A stretch of 64,000 nucleotides of DNA from Thalassotalea sp. G2M2-11. GTDB lineage: Bacteria; Pseudomonadota; Gammaproteobacteria; Enterobacterales; Alteromonadaceae. A program made the position numbers and the translations under genes. Below the pieces are notes generated by a model, which was not told the origin of the DNA, made no database searches, and was given only the letters and a program-made list of their open reading frames with translations. Below, piece after piece: positions 45,189-53,144 of this stretch. The DNA lies in assembly GCF_017168195.1 (NCBI RefSeq), contig NZ_JADNYL010000004.1:62001-126000 (forward strand), given 5' to 3'. The first letter of the stretch is position 1. Each line of letters opens with the position of its first letter.

Positions 45189-45737
45189 GTGCACATGCAT
45201 AACAGAAGAAAAATTAAATATATCGATAAAAATTTACAGGGCTATTTGATGGCTTTGCTCATCGGCTTAGAAGTTATCATGATCATTGCTGCTATGGCCT
45301 ACCTGTATTTTAGCTTTAACAGTATTTATGACGCACAAATTTATCAAATACATAAAGATGTTAACGAGCCATTCTATCGTTTGTTTCTCGTTGAAATGAT
45401 CAAGGTTGTGGCTATCATGAGTCTGATTAATATTGCTGCACTGTTTATTGCACACGTCATTTGGCTAAAACATATAAACTTAATTATTAAACACTTAACG
45501 GATACTATGCGTAATATTGGTCAATTAAACTTCAGTTTTACTCCTGCTGATAATGTGCCAAATCACGACCTTTCTATTCAAATTAAGCAATGGCAAGCTC
45601 ATGAAGTAGTACGCGCCCAGACCATTCGCGATACTGTGAAGCAGTTACCTGACAAAGCAGAAGAAATTGATCAACAGTCTCTTACCTGCTTGATTGATAA
45701 ACTCCAACAGCAATTAACCTTTACTAAAGGGCATTAA
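45189..45737 (+). CDS. Two-TM membrane protein with HAMP-like region, partner of heptaheme cytochrome
   Basis: 182 residues; GTG at 45189 or ATG at 45195. Transmembrane segments at ~19-43 (YLMALLIGLEVIMIIAAMAY) and ~71-93 (VVAIMSLINIAALFIAHVIW), with a short periplasmic loop between. The cytoplasmic part (LKHINLIIKHLTDTMRNIGQ onward) resembles a HAMP segment followed by helices and ends without an output domain. Its topology mirrors the protein at 43827. It is ten bases downstream of the heptaheme gene, and its 3' end overlaps the convergent DUF1566-cytochrome gene by four bases. Confidence 0.78.
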   Translation: MHMHNRRKIKYIDKNLQGYLMALLIGLEVIMIIAAMAYLYFSFNSIYDAQIYQIHKDVNEPFYRLFLVEMIKVVAIMSLINIAALFIAHVIWLKHINLIIKHLTDTMRNIGQLNFSFTPADNVPNHDLSIQIKQWQAHEVVRAQTIRDTVKQLPDKAEEIDQQSLTCLIDKLQQQLTFTKGH

Positions 45738-46807
45738 TTTTGTGGTTTTTCCAGCATTTTTCGCCCATTTTCACCCATACCATCATGTGCTATTGAATGA
45801 CATCGTTCACAGGTATTTACATTAAATGCTACTCGTCCATGGCAGGCACCGCAGTGATTCCCCATATAGATAGATGCCATTGAAATATTTGCCTTGTTTT
45901 GGCTGCTGCTAAATAGTTTTTCATGGCAATTTTTACAAGACAGCCACTGAGTATGGGTTTTATGCGGAAAAACGACCCATGGCATGGTTGCCGTATCTTT
46001 ATAGATAATATCTTGTTGCCAGATGATCATTTGCTCTGCTTGATCGGCATACTTATGGCTTCGGGGTTCTATGAGCTGCTGGTTGAGAGCTTTGGCCCAG
46101 TCAGGGTGACCAGAGCTGTCTTTTGGTAGAAAACTTAATGTGTCTTCATAGGTCTGTAATTTGGTTACATCCGGGTTGGTTAGTGCGTGCACACCGTCAT
46201 TCCATCGTTGCAAATCTTCTTGTCGTTTCTCCTCCGTTGTTTTCGGTTTATTTAACAAGACAGAATTGCCGCGCACTAAGCGAATATAATGTGATGACAC
46301 CGATTTTAAAATTGTTTTTGAACTACCGTCTTCAAAATCAGTCACCCATGCATATTGATCATTGGCTGTCATAGGGCTAATTGACCAAAAACGCCAACTA
46401 GGTGTATTGGGAAATACTGCTGTGTTTATCGCAGGAGATTGGCATCTATGCTCGACAATAGTCAGCAATTCATTAATTGTTGGTAGTCGCCATTCGTTAT
46501 CTTTGGTTAGCTGACGAAACCGAGCTACTTCTTTTATTGCGCCTTGGTAAGTGAACCAGGACTTTACCTGCTTTTTAGTGATTTCCTGACATTGCTTGTT
46601 AGTTTCATCCCAAGATTGCCCTATGGCGCATCGCGTCCACTCCAGCCCAGTTACTCTGTCCCGGACATAATAATTATTATCAAAGATAACGTAACGCTCT
46701 AATGGCATTGTTCTCGCGCCATCTTCATTGCAAACCTGCTCAGTAGCTCCTGAAAATGAAAATATTGATAATAAAAATGCAACTACTGTTGGGTATCGAT
46801 AAAACAT
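45734..46807 (-). CDS. DUF1566 domain fused to c7-type triheme cytochrome
   Basis: 357 residues with a signal peptide (VVAFLLSIFSFSGATE). Residues ~35-185 are a DUF1566/Lcl C-terminal-type domain: FDNNYYVRDRVTGLEWTRCA, EVARFRQLTKDNEWRLPTIN and FWSISPMTANDQYAWVTDFE, with Cys residues at the expected fold positions. A linker of ~90 residues leads to a C-terminal c7 triheme module with His in VVFPHKTHTQW, then CKNCH, CGACH and CERCH, and ISMASIYMG, nearly the same as in the protein at 26506. DUF1566 domains occur on secreted and surface proteins, so the fusion may place three hemes at the surface. A sigma54-like promoter lies 140 bases upstream. Confidence 0.88.
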   Translation of the reverse strand: MFYRYPTVVAFLLSIFSFSGATEQVCNEDGARTMPLERYVIFDNNYYVRDRVTGLEWTRCAIGQSWDETNKQCQEITKKQVKSWFTYQGAIKEVARFRQLTKDNEWRLPTINELLTIVEHRCQSPAINTAVFPNTPSWRFWSISPMTANDQYAWVTDFEDGSSKTILKSVSSHYIRLVRGNSVLLNKPKTTEEKRQEDLQRWNDGVHALTNPDVTKLQTYEDTLSFLPKDSSGHPDWAKALNQQLIEPRSHKYADQAEQMIIWQQDIIYKDTATMPWVVFPHKTHTQWLSCKNCHEKLFSSSQNKANISMASIYMGNHCGACHGRVAFNVNTCERCHSIAHDGMGENGRKMLEKPQN

Positions 46808-46946
46808 ATGCCATTACGCTCAATGAAACTTGTTAGAAGTACGCTGTATGAAACAAGCCATCACCCAAACACACCACACAAATGTAAGCATACTGTATTT
46901 AATGTCAGTGGGGTAACTTATTGACAGCAATATATAAACTCTAAAT

Positions 46947-46963
46947 AGCAATAATTAAACCAA
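46947..46963 (-). promoter_or_regulatory. Sigma54-like promoter TTGGTTTAATTATTGCT
   Basis: TTGG and TTGCT at GG-N10-GC spacing, 140 bases before the DUF1566-triheme gene. The -24 lacks the usual CAC, so support is moderate. Confidence 0.45.
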
Positions 46964-47072
46964 ATAAGGCTATCGGTACATAATGTTTGCAATCAGCACA
47001 GTATTAAAAAAGTTATCATGCCCGACCATGCATGAACAGATGCGCGAAAAATTTAACGGTTTTTATACAGTG

Positions 47073-48308
47073 CTACATTCTTCGTACGGTACGAGGGAAG
47101 AAGGATTTCACTATTAATATTGAGGTGGCGATGGCTATCACTGCCCCTAGCACGATGAGGGCGATAGCACTCCCTTGCCAAACGGTTAGTATGCCTTGTT
47201 GTTCAGCCACCAGTTTTCTGCCTATGCCCAGGCTGCCAGCCCATGATAAGCCGATGATCAGTAGGATAATGCCACCCGCATACAACAGGGTAAGTTTCTC
47301 GGAGTAGGCATTAAGCTTATTTTTGAGCAAGATAGCAAAAAAGGCTAAGTTGAAGGCGCCTGTCATGCCATGATAATGGCCAGGAATGCTTAAGGTACCA
47401 GGCACAATAATCATACCCACTAACATCCCCATTGCAGCAACAGACAAAGAAAAACCTAGGTATAAGTTGCTGAGCTTTTCTTTTAACACTTGCCATGCCA
47501 CTGCAGCCATAGGCCACCAGCTAAATAAAGTCATTTGCCAAGTGAACACTTGGCGTTTGATTAACTCGTCTGCACTAAAATATTGAATGCATAGTGCGAT
47601 GATACAAGTGCCTCCGGCAACCCAGGATGATAATCTCAATATTGGCAAAACTTTCTCACAATTAAGAAAGTAAGACCACATCGCTGCAATCAACAGGCTA
47701 TTCATGGTTTGCTGAATATGTCCTGGCGCCCACAGTAGTTTTTCAAAGCTACCGTCTGAGGAATAGTTAACATCAACAACCAGTAAGTTGCCAATAATTG
47801 AAAAAACTAATATTAACCACACAAATGCCGCAGACTTTGCCAAAAACAGTTTTGCCTGCTTGTTGTCACTGCAGCAGATCACTTCCAGGGCAAGAATAGA
47901 TACGGAGACAACCTGTAAAATCAGAGAAAGAATAAAAATATCGCTATGTAATATTGGATAGTAGTTGCTCAAAGAGATGTCATTTTGAATATCCATTAAT
48001 GATAAGGCTAAAAAAATAAAAGCCAAACCAGATAAACAGAGGGCCAATTTTCCTTTGAAGTTATTAAGCTGAAACAGCTTTCGCCAGTACCAGCAGGCAG
48101 CCATAGGTACCCAAAATACCATGGCCAGATTTACATGATATGCCAAAACCCCCTTAAATAACGTATGCGCTGAGCCAAAAGGGAAAAAAGGGATTTTCAA
48201 CAAGATAAGTAAAATAGCTAAAACATTGGCTAATAAAAGCGATAATAAAGCGGATGCTAGCCAGGTTTCAGTAGACTTAATGCCTGTGTTACTCAGAGTG
48301 CTTACCAT
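47073..48308 (-). CDS. Heme-copper-oxidase-subunit-I-like membrane protein lacking CuB ligands
   Basis: 411 residues with about 12 transmembrane segments. It keeps sites that look like the heme ligands of heme-copper oxidase subunit I: His58 (LAYHVNLAMVFW, helix II type), His197 (APGHIQQTMNS, helix VI type) and His311/His313 (IPGHYHGMTGAFN, helix X type). The adjacent His pair of helix VII that completes CuB is absent; no His occurs between 197 and 311. It is shorter than a normal subunit I (about 460-550). It may be a diheme quinol- or cytochrome-linked electron carrier rather than an O2 or NO reductase. No subunit II or other oxidase genes are adjacent. Family assignment rests on motif spacing only. 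Confidence 0.65.
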   Translation of the reverse strand: MVSTLSNTGIKSTETWLASALLSLLLANVLAILLILLKIPFFPFGSAHTLFKGVLAYHVNLAMVFWVPMAACWYWRKLFQLNNFKGKLALCLSGLAFIFLALSLMDIQNDISLSNYYPILHSDIFILSLILQVVSVSILALEVICCSDNKQAKLFLAKSAAFVWLILVFSIIGNLLVVDVNYSSDGSFEKLLWAPGHIQQTMNSLLIAAMWSYFLNCEKVLPILRLSSWVAGGTCIIALCIQYFSADELIKRQVFTWQMTLFSWWPMAAVAWQVLKEKLSNLYLGFSLSVAAMGMLVGMIIVPGTLSIPGHYHGMTGAFNLAFFAILLKNKLNAYSEKLTLLYAGGIILLIIGLSWAGSLGIGRKLVAEQQGILTVWQGSAIALIVLGAVIAIATSILIVKSFFPRTVRRM

Positions 48309-48406
48309 TAATTATCGTACTGCCTATTTGTCAGAATATGAGGATTATACTGATTGTTGAACCGATAAAAAGCAGCTTTAAAAAATCACTGCTATTTTTA
48401 CCGACC

Positions 48407-48586
48407 AGGGCGTGCTGATCTTTGCTGTTTGATTTTTGTTCAAGATAAAAGCGTTTTAAACGCGGCGTGAGGAATGACGCTTAGCCATCTAAGCAAATCT
48501 TCTCACCACAAAGAGTAAAACGCTTTTAACCGAACCTTTCTGGCAGCGTTTGTTGGAAAAACAAACTTGAAAGATCAGCACGCCCT
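48407..48586. mobile_element. MITE-like element with 17-bp terminal inverted repeats
   Basis: 180 bases bounded by AGGGCGTGCTGATCTTT and its exact reverse complement. The sub-terminal parts are also complementary (AAAGCGTTTTA near 48448 with TAAAACGCTTT near 48525). It has no ORF. No clear target duplication is seen at the edges. It sits in the 507-base gap 48309-48815 between the oxidase-like gene and a sigma54-like promoter, the other notable feature there. Confidence 0.75.
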
Positions 48587-48645
48587 AATATTAATGGTGA
48601 TAGCTAGCAATTTAGCTACCACTTTATCATTTGATTAAACTTTCT

Positions 48646-48662
48646 CTGGCATAGTTATTGCT
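48646..48662 (+). promoter_or_regulatory. Sigma54-like promoter CTGGCATAGTTATTGCT
   Basis: CTGGCA and TTGCT at GG-N10-GC spacing, 154 bases before the triple-repeat lipoprotein. One of the better matches in the window. Confidence 0.62.
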
Positions 48663-48815
48663 CAAAGTGAGATATCGTCATATTCAGTAAATAGTCTGGT
48701 GACTTATCGATTAAGCCCTAGAGATTAGTGCCCCCCGTTGAATTTTATTCACAATAATCTTCAAGGGCTTAATCAATAGGTTGTCAGCCTCTACACCTCA
48801 CAATTGGAAAATGTC

Positions 48816-49745
48816 ATGTTTAGAACATCTAAAATACTGTTACCAGCCTTACTACTTGTTTCTCTAAGCGCTTGTGAACAAGTGAAAGAGTCTAATGCGG
48901 AACAGAACTCTCATAATAGTACTGCAAGCTTGCCAGCTAACCACCCAGCCATCAATCAGGCTACGCAGGCAAATGCACTAGGTAACTTAGCGGGTGGTGT
49001 TATTAAAGAAGTACTCAGTGGTGGAGGCTATAGCTATGTACGTGTAGAAACCAATGGTGTTGAAATGTGGGCCGCCGGACCACAAACCCAAGTAGAAAAT
49101 GGCCAATTAGTTGGCTGGTATAACAGTACATTAATGAGAAACTTTAATAGCAAGTCATTGAACCGAACCTTTAAGGAAATTCATTTTGTTAGTCAGTTTG
49201 TCGACCCAACAAAAGCTGAGACAGTGGCAAGCTCACCACGTACTGGCATTAACCATCAAACACAAGCACCATCAGGTATGGGAGGTATTGTCGAAAATGT
49301 CTTAACAGGAGGTGGTTACACATATGTGCTGGTCAACATAAATGGGCAAGATGTTTGGGCCGCAGGGCCAGTGGTCGATGTAAAAAAAGGAGAACAGGTA
49401 AGCTGGAGTGGCGGTTCAAAAATGTTCAACTTCACCAGCAGTACTTTGGACAAAACCTTTGATGAAATATATTTTGTTGCTGGCTTTAATAAAGGCGTAA
49501 ACTCCCAGCAACCACAAATGCCTACTACGGGCCTAGTGACGCAAGTGATCACGTCAGCAGGCTACACATATATCGAGGTTAACTCAAATAGCAAAACTCT
49601 CTGGCTAGCCGCACCGGAGCACCCAGTTAAAGAACAAGATAAAATAAGCTGGACTGATGGCTCAGCCATGCATAACTTTCAAAGTCGTTCACTCGACCGA
49701 GTATTTAAAGAGATTATCTTTGTTGATGGCATAACGGTTATCTGA
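48816..49745 (+). CDS. Lipoprotein with three NrfJ-like repeats
   Basis: 309 residues from the ATG at 48816 (GGA seven bases upstream; a TTG at 48804 is in frame). The lipoprotein signal ends LVSLSAC. Three repeats of ~85 residues follow, each with a core like VIKEVLSGGGYSYVRVETNG, then W-A-A-G-P, a W-x-x-x-S-x-M-x-N-F segment and a terminal F-K/D-E-I-x-F-V. The pattern G-G-Y-T-Y-V-x-V-x-x-N-G-x-x-x-W-x-A resembles the small NrfJ-related/OB-fold proteins linked to nitrite reductase and cytochrome maturation. Triplication on a lipid anchor is unusual. A sigma54-like promoter upstream ties it to the cytochrome island. Function is not established. Confidence 0.75.
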   Translation: MFRTSKILLPALLLVSLSACEQVKESNAEQNSHNSTASLPANHPAINQATQANALGNLAGGVIKEVLSGGGYSYVRVETNGVEMWAAGPQTQVENGQLVGWYNSTLMRNFNSKSLNRTFKEIHFVSQFVDPTKAETVASSPRTGINHQTQAPSGMGGIVENVLTGGGYTYVLVNINGQDVWAAGPVVDVKKGEQVSWSGGSKMFNFTSSTLDKTFDEIYFVAGFNKGVNSQQPQMPTTGLVTQVITSAGYTYIEVNSNSKTLWLAAPEHPVKEQDKISWTDGSAMHNFQSRSLDRVFKEIIFVDGITVI

Positions 49746-49893
49746 AATCCCTTCAAATGAACTGATTGGTGGATTAGGGGAGTAATCTGTTCTTAATTCA
49801 CCTTTTTTTTGACATATTGTTAGTCTTGATATTGAGAGGAAATATCGTCTTATCATTGTATTTAGGCGTGCAATTGTTCAAAGATAACACCAA

Positions 49894-50784
49894 TTAAGTG
49901 TCAGTTCCCTTCCTTGACGAACGTTCTTTTAGATAGTGATAAAAAGAATAACTAAGAAAAACGTCTAGCAGAAACAAAATAATCGATAATGACCACAATT
50001 CAGGGTTGTGAAAAAATTGGTGATTTTCTTCTATATTCAAGTGCCAGATAGCATTGGGTAACTCAATTGTTTCATGAAACTGTTCGGAGACTTCGCCATC
50101 TACATTGGAATAAAAAATATCTTTTTCACCAGTGTCAGGATGGTTTCTCCATAGCTGAAAAAAATCTCCTCGATTATCGAGTTCATTTAAGCTAGATGTC
50201 ATAATTAGTGTTTCTAAGCTGATAAGTGTTGACGCAAAGCCCCAAAAATAGTGCTTATTTTGCTTGCTATCTTTACCTGCTATTTTATCGACAAATATTG
50301 GTTGTCTGCCGATGATAGCGACACCACCTTGTTTAAGCTCGAAAGGGCCAGCCAAGGTTAGCTTGTTAGATAAGATGGCTAATTTAGCTTCGTTTCGTCG
50401 GTTATCATCTTGCAGAATGTTATGACCCATGGCCTTTTCATGGCCAGCAAGAGGATAGATGTATTGAACAATGCCTTTAGGGGCTAACTGTAGATTTGTT
50501 ATTCCTCCGGTTGCCTCAATCAGCTCTTGAGCAAACAGATCAAAATGTTCTGTATTTCCACCGTTGGATTTGAGCCAGGCAGCTAGGACTCTGGCTGTCG
50601 CTAGTGCACGGTTCACCGACTCTTCCATTGATAAAGCATGAGTGTGTATCAGGTTTTCGATATCGTGTTGCCTGAGCTGCTGCCATTTTTTATTGATACC
50701 GTTGAGGATAAAGACACTAACAACCAAGGCAATAATAAACAGAAGAAGGGCGTATAATTTGATTTTGGCTTGTGACATTATCAT
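49894..50784 (-). CDS. CHASE-type membrane sensor without an output domain
   Basis: 296 residues. N-terminal transmembrane segment (LYALLLFIIALVVSVFILNG), a ~230-residue periplasmic domain of CHASE type (THALSMEESVNRALATARVL, GGITNLQLAPKGIVQYIYPL, LTLAGPFELKQGGVAIIGRQ, YFWGFASTLISLETLI), and a second transmembrane segment near 268-285 (LWSLSIILFLLDVFLSYSFY), then only ~12 residues. CHASE normally feeds a cyclase, phosphodiesterase or kinase; none is attached. It could pair with a separate output protein such as the GGDEF/EAL protein encoded at 53145. CRP-like sites lie upstream. Confidence 0.82.
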   Translation of the reverse strand: MIMSQAKIKLYALLLFIIALVVSVFILNGINKKWQQLRQHDIENLIHTHALSMEESVNRALATARVLAAWLKSNGGNTEHFDLFAQELIEATGGITNLQLAPKGIVQYIYPLAGHEKAMGHNILQDDNRRNEAKLAILSNKLTLAGPFELKQGGVAIIGRQPIFVDKIAGKDSKQNKHYFWGFASTLISLETLIMTSSLNELDNRGDFFQLWRNHPDTGEKDIFYSNVDGEVSEQFHETIELPNAIWHLNIEENHQFFHNPELWSLSIILFLLDVFLSYSFYHYLKERSSRKGTDT

Positions 50785-50879
50785 TAGTGTATACCCGTTA
50801 ATATAGATATAAGCGCTTAACTATATTAACAAATTTCTAACTAATGGAGGTAGGTTTATTTCAAATAGAAAAATAGGGA

Positions 50880-50894
50880 TTGATTTAGATCACA
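50880..50894. promoter_or_regulatory. CRP/FNR-like site TTGATTTAGATCACA
   Basis: The right half TAGATCACA matches the CRP consensus, and the left TTGAT is FNR-like. It lies 96 bases before the CHASE gene in the 359-base gap 50785-51143. Confidence 0.4.
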
Positions 50895-51080
50895 ATAAGC
50901 TAATTTAACCTAGTTAATGACAAGCATTCATTCTCGCCTCTGTCTCGCCACTATAGCGTTTTTAGCGGCGCAATGACCTATAAACAGTCATATCGTATAC
51001 AGCGGTGGGCTATTGAGTCAGACTTACCATAGTACCCATTACTTTGTATGCATCTCATCACATGCCAAATAACATGTTTT

Positions 51081-51096
51081 TGTGATAAATGTCACA
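51081..51096. promoter_or_regulatory. CRP-like site TGTGATAAATGTCACA
   Basis: Exact TGTGA-N6-TCACA palindrome. It lies about 300 bases before the CHASE gene and 48 bases after the stop of the small TIGR02922-type gene, far from any start, so its target is unclear. Confidence 0.5.
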
Positions 51097-51143
51097 TTTG
51101 CACTGATGCTATCGAGAGCGGTATTGCAACATAATGATTCAGT

Positions 51144-51368
51144 TTATGCCACATGATGCAAGGGCAGAATACGATCGCCTACTTTATTAATTATATTTAT
51201 TTCGCCGTCACAGACAGCAATAATTGACTTGCCTCGTTTAAAGGTATCAGGAATGATCACTCGTCCCCGCTCACTTTTAATAAACGAATGAGTTTCGTGC
51301 ATTAATTCCAGTGATGTATCATCATAAAAAATAACTGTCACTGTTTGAGATTTATACTGTAAATTCAT
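51144..51368 (-). CDS. Small protein of the TIGR02922/DUF2375 type
   Basis: 74 residues from the ATG at 51368 (MNLQYKSQTVTVIFYDDTSL); an extension to 51431 is open but unlike family members and less probable. The rest reads through MHETHSFIKSERGRVIIPDT and GKSIIAVCDGEINIINKVGD. I recall this family from Colwellia and close relatives; function unknown. It stands alone. Soluble, no signal peptide. Confidence 0.7.
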   Translation of the reverse strand: MNLQYKSQTVTVIFYDDTSLELMHETHSFIKSERGRVIIPDTFKRGKSIIAVCDGEINIINKVGDRILPLHHVA

Positions 51369-51799
51369 AAACTTCTCACTTTTAAAATGATCTAATAACA
51401 GTTTTAATACAGCAAAAAGCACACCAAGCATCAGTTGATAACGTGTTAAATTCGGTTTTATTGATCTGCTTTAAACTTAACTGCTACAAGTGTTTTTCTT
51501 GCTAGTAAAACAATGAGAGTTTCATCGAAAAGTGTCGCTATTTTCTTTACATCGTGCTGAATTTCTCCATCAAGGTGGCTGAATCTTTTTTCAGAAGAAA
51601 AATACGTTAGTTACGATGGCAGTGATAGGAGAAAGCTGTTCTATAACTACAATTTCAACAGCTAGTTCACATCGAGCTGAGTATTTAAGCTAAGCTTAGT
51701 GTTCTCTTATCAATAAGGCGTTCATGCTCTGTCGTTTTTTCTCATCTTTGGGAATATAATCTTAAAAATGACAATTGATATCTTGCTAAGATAACAGAG
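51369..51799. other. Intergenic stretch without recognisable gene
   Basis: About 430 AT-rich bases between the small TIGR02922-type gene and ccmI. I see no convincing ORF, RNA or strong hairpin; a short palindrome AAGCTAAGCTT-like segment near 51690 is unremarkable. Confidence 0.5.
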
Positions 51800-53077
51800 C
51801 TAGTTAGGAACAATGTGATCAACGGACATACTGATAATGTCTTTATGGTTCACGTCTACAGCCAATCGCTCACTGATAAAGTCGCCAGGATTAATAGAAG
51901 GAACGCCTTGCATTGACACTAAAGCATAGAGGTTGACCTTATCCACACTATTCAAATTCATGGTCGCGGACATTGCTAAAGAATTATCAAGCACTATCGT
52001 TGTTGGTAGATCGCTGGCGTAAACTTTTACTGCTGCTAGTGGCATACGAGAGTCGGCAGTTGTGGGGACAGCATAAACAAAGACGATCTTATCTTCCCCT
52101 TGCTGCAAACGTGCTAATATGTCCGGCGAAAATGAGAGGTCAATGGTCAAGCGAGGTTGATTAACATCCTGTTTTGCTTGATTAGTGTCTACATCACCTA
52201 AGATTTCACCTCGAGTAGAGAGTTGATTTTTGGCCTCAGTAATTGCCCCAACTAACGCTCGGGTATTGATCCCAGGTCTACCACTGTTAAGCACTTTTTC
52301 CCAGTAACTGATGGCAAGTGAAAATTTGTTTTGGGCGTAACTATTCATGCCAAGCAAGATGTTGGTTGAGGCGTCAATAGGATCTAAAGAAAGCGCTTTA
52401 TCGATTAACGCCTGAACTTGCTCATTGATATGTTCGCCATTTTTGTAATACAAAGCCTGCGCTTTAGGCCCTATCAATTCAGCATGCTCGCCGACAAGAG
52501 TCATTACCTGATCAAAAGCGTCAACAGCATTGTCATACTGCCCTATGCCGATAAATGCATGACCTAAACTGAACCAAGCTTGCGAGTTGGTTGGTTCATT
52601 AGCAACCTTTTGTTGCAACTGTTGAACTTTAAGCAAAGCCATTTGATTCATATCCAGATTTGCATGAGGATCCTCAGCACTTACAACTGCTGGTTGTTGC
52701 AGTAAGTCATATGCGCCCAGTTGTAAATAAAAGTAGAAACTCGCAGCGCCAATAAACATGCTGATACTAACGGGCCATAAGACGGACAGATAACCTACTT
52801 GCCCTGAATGTTTCTGAGGCTCAGAGGTGTTGACGTCGTGTAATAACGTCTTATCTAGCTCGGTTTTTAACTCGACAAAAGTTTGTTGATCTATTTCCCC
52901 GCCATTCAAATCCTTCTCTAATTCTTGTAGGTGTTCATGATAGAGTTCGATGTTTGTGTCTTGGCGAACGTCTTGTTTGACATTTTTTATACCTTTGGCT
53001 CCAATAAAATAGCCATAAAATACAATGCTAAAAGCCCCTACTATTAAGAGCGGCGCTAGGATCCAAAAATTAGTCAT
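51800..53077 (-). CDS. ccmI: CcmI-like cytochrome c biogenesis TPR protein
   Basis: 425 residues. Two transmembrane helices (ILAPLLIVGAFSIVFYGYFI near residues 5-24 and VLWPVSISMFIGAASFYFYL near 100-120) flank a heptad-rich cytoplasmic loop (ELYHEHLQELEKDLNGGEID), the CcmI N-terminal layout. Periplasmic TPRs follow (SQAWFSLGHAFIGIGQYDNA, NILLGMNSYAQNKFSLAISY), then a C-terminal beta domain (PRLTIDLSFSPDILARLQQG, KIVFVYAVP). CcmI chaperones apocytochromes in System I maturation. It is here without other ccm genes, near System II-type ResB/CcsA proteins, so it may be an extra copy serving the island's cytochromes. Confidence 0.85.
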   Translation of the reverse strand: MTNFWILAPLLIVGAFSIVFYGYFIGAKGIKNVKQDVRQDTNIELYHEHLQELEKDLNGGEIDQQTFVELKTELDKTLLHDVNTSEPQKHSGQVGYLSVLWPVSISMFIGAASFYFYLQLGAYDLLQQPAVVSAEDPHANLDMNQMALLKVQQLQQKVANEPTNSQAWFSLGHAFIGIGQYDNAVDAFDQVMTLVGEHAELIGPKAQALYYKNGEHINEQVQALIDKALSLDPIDASTNILLGMNSYAQNKFSLAISYWEKVLNSGRPGINTRALVGAITEAKNQLSTRGEILGDVDTNQAKQDVNQPRLTIDLSFSPDILARLQQGEDKIVFVYAVPTTADSRMPLAAVKVYASDLPTTIVLDNSLAMSATMNLNSVDKVNLYALVSMQGVPSINPGDFISERLAVDVNHKDIISMSVDHIVPN

Positions 53078-53144
53078 ACTGTTATAAAATTCCGTAAGTA
53101 AATCTAATAAAATTAATCAATTGAGTCATTGTTTCATAAAGCAG

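Noticed and set aside
46123-47307. Plus-strand ORFs opposite the DUF1566-cytochrome and oxidase-like genes
   Set aside because: They are antisense to well-supported genes and show no family features.
50937-50955. Minus-strand GG-N10-GC sequence AGTGGCGAGACAGAGGCGA
   Set aside because: It lacks the T-rich -12 context (GAGGC instead of TTGC) and is GC-rich, so I did not count it with the sigma54-like promoters.
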